Translations under genes and position numbers: made by a program
Notes under the pieces: generated by a model
What the model was told of the DNA's origin: nothing
The model's input: only the letters and a program-made list of their open reading frames with translations
The model's database searches: none
DNA from: Anaerolineae bacterium
GTDB lineage: Bacteria; Chloroflexota; Anaerolineae; Anaerolineales; Villigracilaceae
Length of the DNA: 64,000 bases
Reading direction: 5' to 3'
Assembly (NCBI GenBank): GCA_022013685.1
Contig: JAKLPV010000007.1
Location: 1-64,000 of the forward strand
In this document: piece after piece, positions 47,755 to 55,584 of the stretch
Layout: the number at the start of each line of letters is the position of its first letter
How positions within the stretch are numbered: the stretch's first letter is position 1

Positions 47755-49269
47755 ATGCAATTTCCAATTCTTAGTGTCATTGTCTTTACCCCACTGGTCG
47801 CCGCGCTGATCATCTTCCTGATGAATGGCGAGCGCAAAAATGAGATCCGCGTCACGGCCCTGGCCGCTGCGGTCTTTGCGCTCATCCTGTCGGTCTGGGT
47901 CTACTTTTCTTACGACCATGCCGCAGCGGGCTACCAGTTCATCGAAAAAGTGGACTGGCTGCCGGTGCTGGGTATTTCCTACCACGTCGGCGTGGACGGG
48001 ATCAGCACCCCGCTCGTCCTGCTGACCGGTTTGGTCATGTTCACCGGCGTGCTGATTTCGTGGGGCATCGATGATCGCCCGCGCGAATTCTTCGCCTTCC
48101 TGTTCCTGCTTGCGGGCGGCGTCTTCGGCGTTTTCGTGGCGCTCGACCTGTTCATGTTGTTCTTCTTCTATGAGATCGCTGTCTTCCCGATGTATTTGTT
48201 GATCGCCATCTGGGGCTGGAAACAGACCCGCGAGTATGCGGCCATGAAACTGACTCTGTACCTGTTCCTGGGCTCGGTTTTTGCCCTGGTCGGTGCGCTG
48301 GCCATGTACTGGCAGGTTGGCCTGAACACCGGCGTCTACAGCTTCGACATGCTTATGATGGAAAAAGCCGGTGCGATGGCGGGCATGGTCACCATCTTTG
48401 GTTACTCGATCCCTTTCCAGGTTTTCTGGTTCCTGCCGGTCTTTCTCGGCTTTGCCATCCTGGGCGGTATCTTCCCTTTCCACAATTGGTCGCCTGACGG
48501 TCACGTGGCCGCTCCGACCGCGGTTTCGATGTTCCACGCTGGTGTGCTGATGAAGCTGGGCGCGTTTGCCGCCCTGCGCGTCGGTATCATGCTTTTGCCT
48601 GAAGGCGCACAATACTGGCAGTGGCTGATCATGGGCCTGGCGCTGGTCAACGTGGTTTATGGCGCCTTTATCGCCATGATCCAGACCGACTTCAAGTACA
48701 TCATCGGCTTCTCCTCCGTTTCACATATGGGCCTGGTCATGCTCGGCTTCGCCACCCTCAATCGCGAGGGCATGGTCGGCGCGGGCTTGCAGATGTTCTC
48801 ACACGGCGTAATGACGGCGCTCTTCTTTGCTGCCGTCGGCATGGTTTATGACCGCGCCCATACCCGCCAGCTCCCCGACCTGGGTGGCATGGTCAAGCCG
48901 TTGCCCTGGGTGGCGATTTCCTTCATCATCGGCGGCCTGGTTTCGATGGGTATGCCCGGCCTGTCCGGTTTTGTGGCTGAATTTCCCATTTTTATGGGCG
49001 TTTGGAAAACACAGTGGGTGGTGGCTGTGATCGCCTCGCTTTCGATTGTTATCACAGCGGCCTACGTTTTGATCGCCATCCGGCGCGTTTTCTTCGGTGA
49101 TATGCCTGCCCAGTTTGAAGGCCACATCACCCCAATTTCTGTTCTCGATAAAATAGCTCTGGGGACGCTGTGTGTGGTCATGTTTGCCCTGGGTATGTTC
49201 CCCGCGCTGATGGCTCCATTGGTCGAATTGGGCGTCCAAAACGTGCTGCGACTTTTGGGAGGTGCATAA
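47755..49269 (+). CDS. nuoM: NADH-quinone oxidoreductase subunit M, divergent second copy
   Basis: 504 residues, a second NuoM clearly different from the first. Glu140 (FMLFFFYEIAVFPMY) and Lys267 (HAGVLMKLGAF) are conserved, but the central channel lysine is replaced: where the first copy reads FAIKVPVWPFHTW this one reads FAILGGIFPFHNW (Leu236). It abuts nuoN (stop then ATG). Together with the long NuoL it suggests an enlarged, two-NuoM membrane arm; whether this copy pumps is uncertain. Confidence 0.93.
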   Translation: MQFPILSVIVFTPLVAALIIFLMNGERKNEIRVTALAAAVFALILSVWVYFSYDHAAAGYQFIEKVDWLPVLGISYHVGVDGISTPLVLLTGLVMFTGVLISWGIDDRPREFFAFLFLLAGGVFGVFVALDLFMLFFFYEIAVFPMYLLIAIWGWKQTREYAAMKLTLYLFLGSVFALVGALAMYWQVGLNTGVYSFDMLMMEKAGAMAGMVTIFGYSIPFQVFWFLPVFLGFAILGGIFPFHNWSPDGHVAAPTAVSMFHAGVLMKLGAFAALRVGIMLLPEGAQYWQWLIMGLALVNVVYGAFIAMIQTDFKYIIGFSSVSHMGLVMLGFATLNREGMVGAGLQMFSHGVMTALFFAAVGMVYDRAHTRQLPDLGGMVKPLPWVAISFIIGGLVSMGMPGLSGFVAEFPIFMGVWKTQWVVAVIASLSIVITAAYVLIAIRRVFFGDMPAQFEGHITPISVLDKIALGTLCVVMFALGMFPALMAPLVELGVQNVLRLLGGA

Positions 49270-50715
49270 ATGAGTGTCAATTTACTGGCAATCCTGCCTG
49301 AAGTCTTGATGCTGGTGCTCGGCATCCTCATCCTTGTGCTTGATCCTTTGTGGAAGGATGAGAAGCGCCGCCTGAACCTCGGTTGGCTGACCGCAGGCGG
49401 CTTGTTTGCCGTCCTGGCGATCAGCGTTTTTCTTGGTCGCCCTGGCGCGGAGGGCGTTTTGGCCTGGGGCGGTATGATCCGCTTTGACATGCTGGCCTAC
49501 GCCTTCAAGCTGTTCTTCATCTTTGCCGCCGCCATCTCTGCCCTGTTTATGATGGATGTGGAAGGCGTCTCCCGCCGGGCCGAAGCCTTTGTGCTCTTGC
49601 TGGCATCGACGATTGGTATGAGCCTGATGGCCTCTGCCTCGGACCTGGTCATGCTTTACCTGGCGATTGAGACCACCTCCATTCCGCTCTATGTTTTGGC
49701 CGGGTTCCTGCTCGATGACAAAAAATCCGTCGAAGCCGGTTTCAAGTACCTGCTCTTTGGCGCGATGACTTCTGCCATCCTGCTTTATGGCCTGACCCTG
49801 GTTTACGGTTTCGGTGGCGCGACCTCCTTCGATGAGCTTGGCAAGCAATTCGCCTCGCCGACACCCTTCTCGATTGGTGTTCTGCTCCTCTTGGTGGTTG
49901 GCCTGGGCTTCAAGCTCTCCCTGGCTCCTTTCCACTTTTGGGCACCCGATACCTACGAAGGCGCGCCGACCCCGGTGGCCGGTTTCCTTTCGACGGCCTC
50001 CAAGGCCGCTGGTTTTGCCGTCCTGGCCCGCCTGTTCCTGACGACTTTTGGCTCTACTGCTGAGCAATGGCAGATGATCCTAGCGATTTTGGCTGCCGTA
50101 ACCATGATCCTTGGTAACCTGGTGGCCCTGGCCCAAAAGAACCTCAAACGCCTGCTGGCTTACTCATCGATTGCCCATGCAGGTTATGCCCTGCTGGGCG
50201 TGATCGCCGCTTCGTCATTGGGCGTTGCTTCGGCAGTTTACTACCTGTTGGCTTACATCCTGACCAACCTGGCCGCCTTTGGCATTGTTGCCATCGTTGG
50301 GCGCACGATTGGTTCGGATGATGTTCGCGCCTATGATGGCCTCAGTCGCCGCTCGCCCTACCTGGCCCTGGCCATGCTGGTGGCTTTCCTGTCGCTTTCG
50401 GGCATGCCGCCTTTCGGTGGTTTTGTCGGAAAATTCCTGGTCTTCTTTGCCGCCATCCAGGCCGGTTGGACATGGCTGGTTGTGATTGGTATCGTCACTT
50501 CCATCGTGGGTGTTTACTACTACCTGACGGTCATGAAATACGTTTACCTGTATCGCATGGAAGGTGAGGATGAAGAATCACACCCTATTGCGATTTCGCG
50601 CCCGCACCTAGTTGCGATCGGCGTGCTAACGCTGGGCATCATCCTGGTCGGGACGATTCTCATTCCTTGGTTTGGTCTCTCCACCGACGCCGCGGCCATC
50701 CTGTTTGTCAAGTAA
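49270..50715 (+). CDS. nuoN: NADH-quinone oxidoreductase subunit N
   Basis: 481 residues, last subunit of the cluster. Family features are LYLAIETTSIPLYVLAGFL (helix 5 Glu), FKLSLAPFHFWAPDTYEGAP (Lys and PFH), KRLLAYSSIAHAGYALLG and SLSGMPPFGGFVGKFLVF. Immediately follows the second nuoM and is followed by a terminator, so the membrane-arm operon ends here. Confidence 0.95.
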   Translation: MSVNLLAILPEVLMLVLGILILVLDPLWKDEKRRLNLGWLTAGGLFAVLAISVFLGRPGAEGVLAWGGMIRFDMLAYAFKLFFIFAAAISALFMMDVEGVSRRAEAFVLLLASTIGMSLMASASDLVMLYLAIETTSIPLYVLAGFLLDDKKSVEAGFKYLLFGAMTSAILLYGLTLVYGFGGATSFDELGKQFASPTPFSIGVLLLLVVGLGFKLSLAPFHFWAPDTYEGAPTPVAGFLSTASKAAGFAVLARLFLTTFGSTAEQWQMILAILAAVTMILGNLVALAQKNLKRLLAYSSIAHAGYALLGVIAASSLGVASAVYYLLAYILTNLAAFGIVAIVGRTIGSDDVRAYDGLSRRSPYLALAMLVAFLSLSGMPPFGGFVGKFLVFFAAIQAGWTWLVVIGIVTSIVGVYYYLTVMKYVYLYRMEGEDEESHPIAISRPHLVAIGVLTLGIILVGTILIPWFGLSTDAAAILFVK

Positions 50716-50731
50716 GGACTGATTTGCGAGC

Positions 50732-50761
50732 GCCACCCTCCGCCAAAATGGGGAGGGTGGC
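50732..50761 (+). terminator. Terminator after nuoN
   Basis: 10-bp stem GCCACCCTCC with a 10-base loop, then CTGGTTTTT. Confidence 0.8.
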
Positions 50762-50864
50762 CTGGTTTTTATCCACAAAAGCCCTGAACGGAGCGCCAAT
50801 ACAGTCGATGAATCAGCCAAAAGCTATTCGCCCTTTTCTACTCTACTTTGTGTACTTCTGTACT

Positions 50865-50893
50865 GGACTTCATAAAAGTCCTTGTGATATAAT
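50865..50893 (+). promoter_or_regulatory. Promoter of the Fo operon
   Basis: TGGACT, 17 bases, then TGATATAAT (extended -10). The -10 ends 9 bases before the ATG at 50903, predicting a leader of only 2-3 bases; no ribosome site is present. Confidence 0.6.
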
Positions 50894-50902
50894 CCGCAAC
50901 GC

Positions 50903-51193
50903 ATGAGCCAGCCAACCAATCAGAACAATAACGCCTTTAATATGACCCTGGCCACGGTCGTCGGCCAGGTCGGTTGCCTGACACCCATCATCCTTATCGG
51001 TGCGCTGTTTGCGGGGTTGTGGTTGGATAAGGTTCTTGAAACCAGGCCTTTATTTACAATTATTTTTATTGTTGTCAGTGCTCCGGTTGCGGTGCTTGTG
51101 CTGGTTTTTATTGTGCGCAAGGCTACCAACCGCTTGAAACCTGTCTCTACGAACGAAGCCAAATCTCTTGAGGAGGAAGTAAATCGTGAGTGA
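50903..51193 (+). CDS. AtpZ/AtpI-type ATP synthase accessory protein
   Basis: 96 residues with two membrane helices (CLTPIILIGALFAGLWLDKVL and LFTIIFIVVSAPVAVLVLVF) in the pattern of the AtpZ/AtpI family, which helps c-ring assembly or Mg uptake and heads atp operons. It overlaps atpB by 8 bases. The gene appears leaderless (see promoter). Confidence 0.75.
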   Translation: MSQPTNQNNNAFNMTLATVVGQVGCLTPIILIGALFAGLWLDKVLETRPLFTIIFIVVSAPVAVLVLVFIVRKATNRLKPVSTNEAKSLEEEVNRE

Positions 51194-52181
51194 AAAACCC
51201 AAGAAACGAGTGTGGGCGCGCTGGGTCGTGCTTGCGGCCATTATTCTGGGCTTATTCTTGTTTACCGGTTTCTTTGGAATCGGTCTCGGGATCAAGCCCA
51301 TTATGCCGCATGTCTACCTGCCCGGCGAAAAATTGAGTGAGACCCCGTTGTTTGGCGGCTTCTACATTACCAACACTTTTGTGGGCCTTATTCTGGCCGA
51401 CATCGTTGTAATTTTGCTTGCCATTGGTGTTTCCCGTGGGGTTAAAAATGGCAAAATGGTGCTGACCGGCATCTCTGGCGCTGTCGAAGCCCTGATGGAA
51501 ATGCTTTATGGCATTACCGAAGGCACAGCCGGAAAATGGGCCAAGCAGATTTTTCCCTGGTTTGCCACGATCACCCTGTTGGTGCTGGCTGCCAACTGGT
51601 CTGGCTTGATCCCCGGCAACGAAACCATTGGACTGGTACACCACTATGACGGCCACGGATACGACCTCAAACAGGTTGGGCCGTTTACCACCATCTGGGA
51701 CGAATCTACGGCTGGCGATGAACATCATGGCGACTACGCCATTATCCCATTCCTGCGTCCCGTTTCGACCGACTTGAACTTCACCTTTGCCCTGGCTGTG
51801 GTGGCGGTGGTGATGATCCAGTACTTCGGTTTTAAAGCGCAAGGCGTGAATTATCTGACCAAGTTCTGGAACACCAAGACCCTGTTCAGCAAGCCGATTT
51901 TTGGCGTGATCGACTTCGGCGTCGGCTTGCTCGAACTGGTTTCCGAATTTTCGAAAGTGCTCTCGTTTGCCTTCCGTCTTTTCGGTAACATGTTCGCAGG
52001 CGCAGTACTGTTGTTTGTTATTGGTTCTCTGGTGCCGGTTTTTGCCCAGTCCATGTTCTATTTGTTGGAATTCTTTGTCGGTCTCATCCAGGCGATCGTG
52101 TTCGGTATGTTGACCATGGTATTCATGGCACAGGCCACGCAGGGTCACGGCGACGAACACCACGAAGAAGCGCACGCGTAA
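51186..52181 (+). CDS. atpB: ATP synthase subunit a
   Basis: 331 residues, membrane stator subunit with the proton half-channels. The essential arginine is in LSFAFRLFGNMFAGAVLLF; the last helix (FVGLIQAIVFGMLTMVFMA) is typical. A loop insertion of about 30 residues (DGHGYDLKQVGPFTTIWDES) lies in the middle. GTG start with GAGGAGG upstream. C-terminus is His/Glu-rich (HGDEHHEEAHA). Confidence 0.93.
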   Translation: MSEKPKKRVWARWVVLAAIILGLFLFTGFFGIGLGIKPIMPHVYLPGEKLSETPLFGGFYITNTFVGLILADIVVILLAIGVSRGVKNGKMVLTGISGAVEALMEMLYGITEGTAGKWAKQIFPWFATITLLVLAANWSGLIPGNETIGLVHHYDGHGYDLKQVGPFTTIWDESTAGDEHHGDYAIIPFLRPVSTDLNFTFALAVVAVVMIQYFGFKAQGVNYLTKFWNTKTLFSKPIFGVIDFGVGLLELVSEFSKVLSFAFRLFGNMFAGAVLLFVIGSLVPVFAQSMFYLLEFFVGLIQAIVFGMLTMVFMAQATQGHGDEHHEEAHA

Positions 52182-52283
52182 TTTTCGGGCGAGGTTTGCC
52201 CGGGTAAACACTATCTCACTGTGGCGCGATTTGTTCTAGCAAATCGTCCCGCCCGGAAACGACTAAACGGAGGATTATCTACT

Positions 52284-52511
52284 ATGGAAGCTGAAGCCGC
52301 AAAATTGATTGGCGCCGGTCTGGCGATGATTGGCGCGATTGGCGCGGGTGCTGGTATCGGAATTGTAACTGGCGGCGCTGTGCAGGCCATGGGCCGCAAT
52401 CCCGATGCCACCGGCACCATCCAGACCAACATGATTTTGGGAATTGCCTTTGCTGAAGCCGTTGCCATCTATTGCCTGGTGGTGGCGCTCCTGATTTTGT
52501 TCGTATTCTAA
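52284..52511 (+). CDS. atpE: ATP synthase subunit c
   Basis: 75 residues, two helices. The ion-binding carboxylate is Glu in GIAFAEAVAIY; helix 1 contains the glycine-rich GAIGAGAGIGIVTGGAVQAM. The residue after the Glu is Ala rather than Ser/Thr, and no helix-1 Gln is in the usual sodium-ligand position, so proton coupling is expected. CGGAGGA precedes the ATG; the open frame upstream to 52221 is not used. Confidence 0.93.
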   Translation: MEAEAAKLIGAGLAMIGAIGAGAGIGIVTGGAVQAMGRNPDATGTIQTNMILGIAFAEAVAIYCLVVALLILFVF

Positions 52512-52526
52512 AACTAGGAGGTTGCT

Positions 52527-53261
52527 TTGGATGCATTAGGTCTTAATTTACCCTTTTTCCTGGTTCAGGTTGTCAACCTGATCATTGTCTATGTGGTGGT
52601 CGCCAAGTGGATTGTTGGCCCGATTTCCGGCCTGCTTGAAAAACGCCGCGCTACGATCTCCCAGGGTCTTGAAGATGCCCGTGAAGCTGCCGATGCCCGC
52701 GCCAACGCCGAAAAAGAAGCTGAAAAGATCCTGGCCGAAGCCCAGGCCAAGGCCGCCAGTTTGGTGCGTGAAGCAACCGAACGCGCCGAAGTTGCTGGCC
52801 GCGATGTGAAAGCTGTCGCCGAAGCTGAAGCTGACAAGGCCCGCGAAAAGGCCCTGGTTGAAGTTGAAGAAGAGCGCAACCGTATCCTGGGTGACTTACG
52901 TGGACAGGTTGCCGCCCTTTCGATTGCCGCCACTCAAAAATTGGTTGGCGAAACCCTTGATGAGAAACGTCAACACACGCTGATCGACGAATTCTTCTCG
53001 GGTGTCAAATCTGGCAAGGTGCTTGTCATGGAAGGCGCAAGTGTCGCCGGGCAGTCTGCTGAAATCACCAGCGCCCTGCCGCTGACGCCCGCCGAGCAGG
53101 AAGTGGTCAAGAAAGATGTGCTTGCCAAGTCTGGCGCGGCAGCGGTCACTTTCCGCGTTGACACGTCCATCCTGGGCGGTCTGGTCATTCGCGTTGGCGA
53201 CAAAGTGCTGGATGGTTCGGTTGCGGGCAAGCTCGAAGGCCTGCGCGCCAACCTGCGCTAA
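52527..53261 (+). CDS. ATP synthase subunit b fused to the C-terminal domain of delta
   Basis: 244 residues. Residues 1-160 are subunit b: membrane helix LPFFLVQVVNLIIVYVVVA, then a long Ala/Glu/Lys coiled coil (ADARANAEKEAEKILAEAQA). Residues about 170-244 match the C-terminal domain of delta/AtpH (SALPLTPAEQEVVKKDVL, ILGGLVIRVGDKVLDGSVAG). The N-terminal helical bundle of delta that binds F1-alpha is missing. TTG start with GGAGG five bases before it. A terminator follows, so the operon lacks alpha, gamma, beta and epsilon. Confidence 0.85.
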   Translation: MDALGLNLPFFLVQVVNLIIVYVVVAKWIVGPISGLLEKRRATISQGLEDAREAADARANAEKEAEKILAEAQAKAASLVREATERAEVAGRDVKAVAEAEADKAREKALVEVEEERNRILGDLRGQVAALSIAATQKLVGETLDEKRQHTLIDEFFSGVKSGKVLVMEGASVAGQSAEITSALPLTPAEQEVVKKDVLAKSGAAAVTFRVDTSILGGLVIRVGDKVLDGSVAGKLEGLRANLR

Positions 53262-53282
53262 ATTTCTATCGAAACGAACTCT

Positions 53283-53318
53283 AACAGGTCGGGAAACTCT
53301 CCCGGCCTGTTTTTTTTG
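53283..53318 (+). terminator. Terminator after the Fo operon
   Basis: 12-bp stem (AACAGGTCGGGA with one G-U pair) and an eight-T run. Confidence 0.9.
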
Positions 53319-53349
53319 TTGAGTAGATGCTGAAATTATAGCGGGAACA

Positions 53350-53402
53350 TGCCCCTCCCCTAAATTCCCGGTTTTGGAATTTGGGGGAAGCCGGGAGGGG
53401 GC
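53350..53402. repeat. CCCCTAAATTCC palindrome upstream of the Mur ligase gene
   Basis: Second copy of the element between proB and proA, in the same order: C-rich arm, AAATTCC, loop, GGAATTTGGGGG and then GCCGGGAGGGGG. Confidence 0.7.
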
Positions 53403-53407
53403 TTTTA

Positions 53408-53416
53408 TGGTAAAAC
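53408..53416 (+). promoter_or_regulatory. Extended -10 box for the Mur ligase gene
   Basis: TGGTAAAAC (TGn plus TAAAAC) ends 6 bases before the start codon, placing transcription start at or near the ATG. Confidence 0.45.
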
Positions 53417-53422
53417 ATCCCC

Positions 53423-55012
53423 ATGACCACACAAAAACTTCTCTCAGACCTGTTTGCTGAATTTCCTTTGGCTTATTCCGGCGATTTTGGCGGCGACCCA
53501 CCTGTCGGCGGGGTGGTGATCGATTCGCGCAAAATTCGGCCGGGGGACCTGTTCATCGCCATGCCGGGTGGCAGCGCGGATGGGCACAAGTTCATCCCGG
53601 CGGCCATCGCACAGGGCGCAGCGGCGATCGTCGGACAGGAGCAAATCGACGGGTTGGCTGTGCCCTACATCCGCGTGGAAAATGCCCGCCGGGCGGTGAC
53701 TTATCTCGCGTCGGCCTTTCGCGATTATCCCGGCAAAAAGCTGACCGTGATCGGCGTGACCGGCACGGACGGCAAAACCACCACCAGCAACCTGCTTTAT
53801 CACATCCTGATTGCCGCCGGGATCAAGGCCGGGATCATTTCGACGGTCAATGCGGTCATTGGCGGCGAGGAGCTGGATACCGGCTTTCATGTCACCACCC
53901 CAGACGCCCCGGACGTGCAGTTGTATCTCGCCAAAATGGTCGCCGCCGGGCTGACGCATGTTGTGCTCGAGACGACCTCTCACGGCCTGTCCCAGTTCCG
54001 GGCGGACGCTTCACAGTATGACATTGCAGTTGTGACCAACATCACGCATGAACACCTCGACGAGCATGGTTCGTATGAGAATTACCGCGCCGCTAAGGGC
54101 CGCCTGTTCGAACTGCTGGCTGAAACGCTTGAGAAAGTGCAGGGCAACCCGCGTTTGGCTGTTCTCAACCGCGATGATATTTCTTATCCATTCCTGGATG
54201 CGCTCGTCCAATCGAATGCCAGAACTCGGCAACCCGGCATAGAGCGGGTTTGCTATGGCCTAAGCTCCGATGCCGATATTTATGCCGGGAACATACGTTA
54301 CGAGCCTTCAGGGCTGGTTTTTGACATCTGTGGGCGTGATTTTGAAGTGCGCGCCGCCCGTTCGAACCTGGTCGGGGCTTATAACGTCTCGAACTGTCTG
54401 GCGGCTTTTTCGGCGGCGGTGGTGGGCCTGGGCATCGACCCGCAAGTTGCTGCCCGGGGAATTGCGGCCCTGCCTGGCATCCCTGGTCGCATGGAACGTA
54501 TCGACCTGGGCCAAAACTTTAGCGCCATCGTCGATTTTGCCCACACCCCCAACGCTCTGAAAGTGACCCTCGAAACCGCCCGCCAGATGACCTCTGGCAG
54601 GGTGATTGCGGTTTTTGGCTCGGCGGGCCTGCGCGACCGCGAAAAACGGCGCATGATGGCCGAAACCGCCGCCCAACTGGCAGACATCTCGGTGCTAACG
54701 GCGGAAGACCCGCGCACCGAATCCCTTGATGGGATTCTGGACGAGATGGCGACGGGCGCCAAAAGTCAGGGTGGGCGCGAGGGAAAGAGCTTTTACTGCG
54801 TCCCTGACCGCGGCGAAGCCATCCGCTTTGCCCTGCGACTGGCTCGCCCCGGCGACTTGCTGGTTTCCTGCGGCAAAGGCCATGAGCAATCGATGTGCTT
54901 TGGTACAACCGAATACTTGTGGGATGACCGCACTGCTATGCGCGCCGCGCTGGCTGAATTTCTGGGGGTCGAAGGGCCGCAGATGCCCTATTTGCCAACC
55001 CAGGGAAAGTGA
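53423..55012 (+). CDS. murE: MurE-type Mur ligase (UDP-MurNAc-tripeptide synthetase)
   Basis: 529 residues, the three-domain Mur ligase architecture: N-terminal UDP-binding (VVIDSRKIRPGDLFIAMPG), central ATPase with P-loop VIGVTGTDGKTTTSNLLYH and the HLDEHGSYENYRAAKG region, and C-terminal amino-acid domain (PGRMERIDLG, DFAHTPNALK). It should add the third amino acid of the peptidoglycan stem. In place of the DNPR motif typical of diaminopimelate enzymes it has AEDPR, so the amino acid cannot be fixed. No ribosome site; TGGTAAAAC ends 6 bases before the ATG, suggesting a leaderless transcript. Confidence 0.88.
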   Translation: MTTQKLLSDLFAEFPLAYSGDFGGDPPVGGVVIDSRKIRPGDLFIAMPGGSADGHKFIPAAIAQGAAAIVGQEQIDGLAVPYIRVENARRAVTYLASAFRDYPGKKLTVIGVTGTDGKTTTSNLLYHILIAAGIKAGIISTVNAVIGGEELDTGFHVTTPDAPDVQLYLAKMVAAGLTHVVLETTSHGLSQFRADASQYDIAVVTNITHEHLDEHGSYENYRAAKGRLFELLAETLEKVQGNPRLAVLNRDDISYPFLDALVQSNARTRQPGIERVCYGLSSDADIYAGNIRYEPSGLVFDICGRDFEVRAARSNLVGAYNVSNCLAAFSAAVVGLGIDPQVAARGIAALPGIPGRMERIDLGQNFSAIVDFAHTPNALKVTLETARQMTSGRVIAVFGSAGLRDREKRRMMAETAAQLADISVLTAEDPRTESLDGILDEMATGAKSQGGREGKSFYCVPDRGEAIRFALRLARPGDLLVSCGKGHEQSMCFGTTEYLWDDRTAMRAALAEFLGVEGPQMPYLPTQGK

Positions 55013-55028
55013 TTTCCTTTGTATCGTC

Positions 55029-55064
55029 CAAAAAGCCTTGCAGTTTTCGCTGCAAGGCTTTTTG
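55029..55064. terminator. Bidirectional terminator after the Mur ligase gene
   Basis: Perfect 15-bp stem (CAAAAAGCCTTGCAG), 6-base loop; the A and T runs within the stem serve both convergent genes. Confidence 0.9.
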
Positions 55065-55068
55065 CATC

Positions 55069-55560
55069 TTATTCGATTGTAAATCGCGTTGGGTCATCCA
55101 TGAAATTTGTCCAGGTCAGCACTTTTTTGGGCGTAAACACGAACAACCCGCCCTCGTTCCACTGATCGGGCTGCGGGCTGTAGCCGAACGGGGTGTACTT
55201 GGCGCAGTAAGCGCCAGCGATTTTGGTGGCCAGTTCTTCGGATGGCTTTCCCGCTTCTTTGGCTGTCCCGTCTATGATCAGAGCCTGGTCGCCGCTTTCG
55301 AGGTGCAGGGCCACGCGCGGATTTTGGGCAATATTCCGGGCATGCCGGGTTTCAGGGCTGCCATCGTAGTAGATTTTGTCATCTACGTAGACCGCCCAAC
55401 GCGGGACAACATGCGGCCGTCCATCGGAGTGGACCGAGCACAGCCAGTAGTTTTTGGCTTCGGCCAGGCGTTGTTCGACCATTTCCCACGGAACGGTTTT
55501 GGTCGGGTTTTCAACATATCCGGGCGGGAATTGTGGACGTGAGATTTTGGGAGTTGACAT
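55069..55560 (-). CDS. Pyridoxamine 5'-phosphate oxidase-fold protein
   Basis: 163 residues of the split-barrel flavin family: WLCSVHSDGRPHVVPRWAVYVDDKIYYDG and NIAQNPRVALHLESGDQALIIDG. Members bind FMN or F420 and reduce varied substrates; no closer assignment is possible. GGAGGAGAAAG lies before the ATG. It is transcribed alone toward the Mur ligase terminator. Confidence 0.82.
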   Translation of the reverse strand: MSTPKISRPQFPPGYVENPTKTVPWEMVEQRLAEAKNYWLCSVHSDGRPHVVPRWAVYVDDKIYYDGSPETRHARNIAQNPRVALHLESGDQALIIDGTAKEAGKPSEELATKIAGAYCAKYTPFGYSPQPDQWNEGGLFVFTPKKVLTWTNFMDDPTRFTIE

Positions 55561-55584
55561 ACTTTCTCCTCCGAATTTTTTAGC

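Noticed and set aside
52284..52511. Sodium-coupled c subunit
   Set aside because: The helix-1 Gln and the Ser/Thr after the ion-binding Glu that mark sodium-binding rings are not seen.
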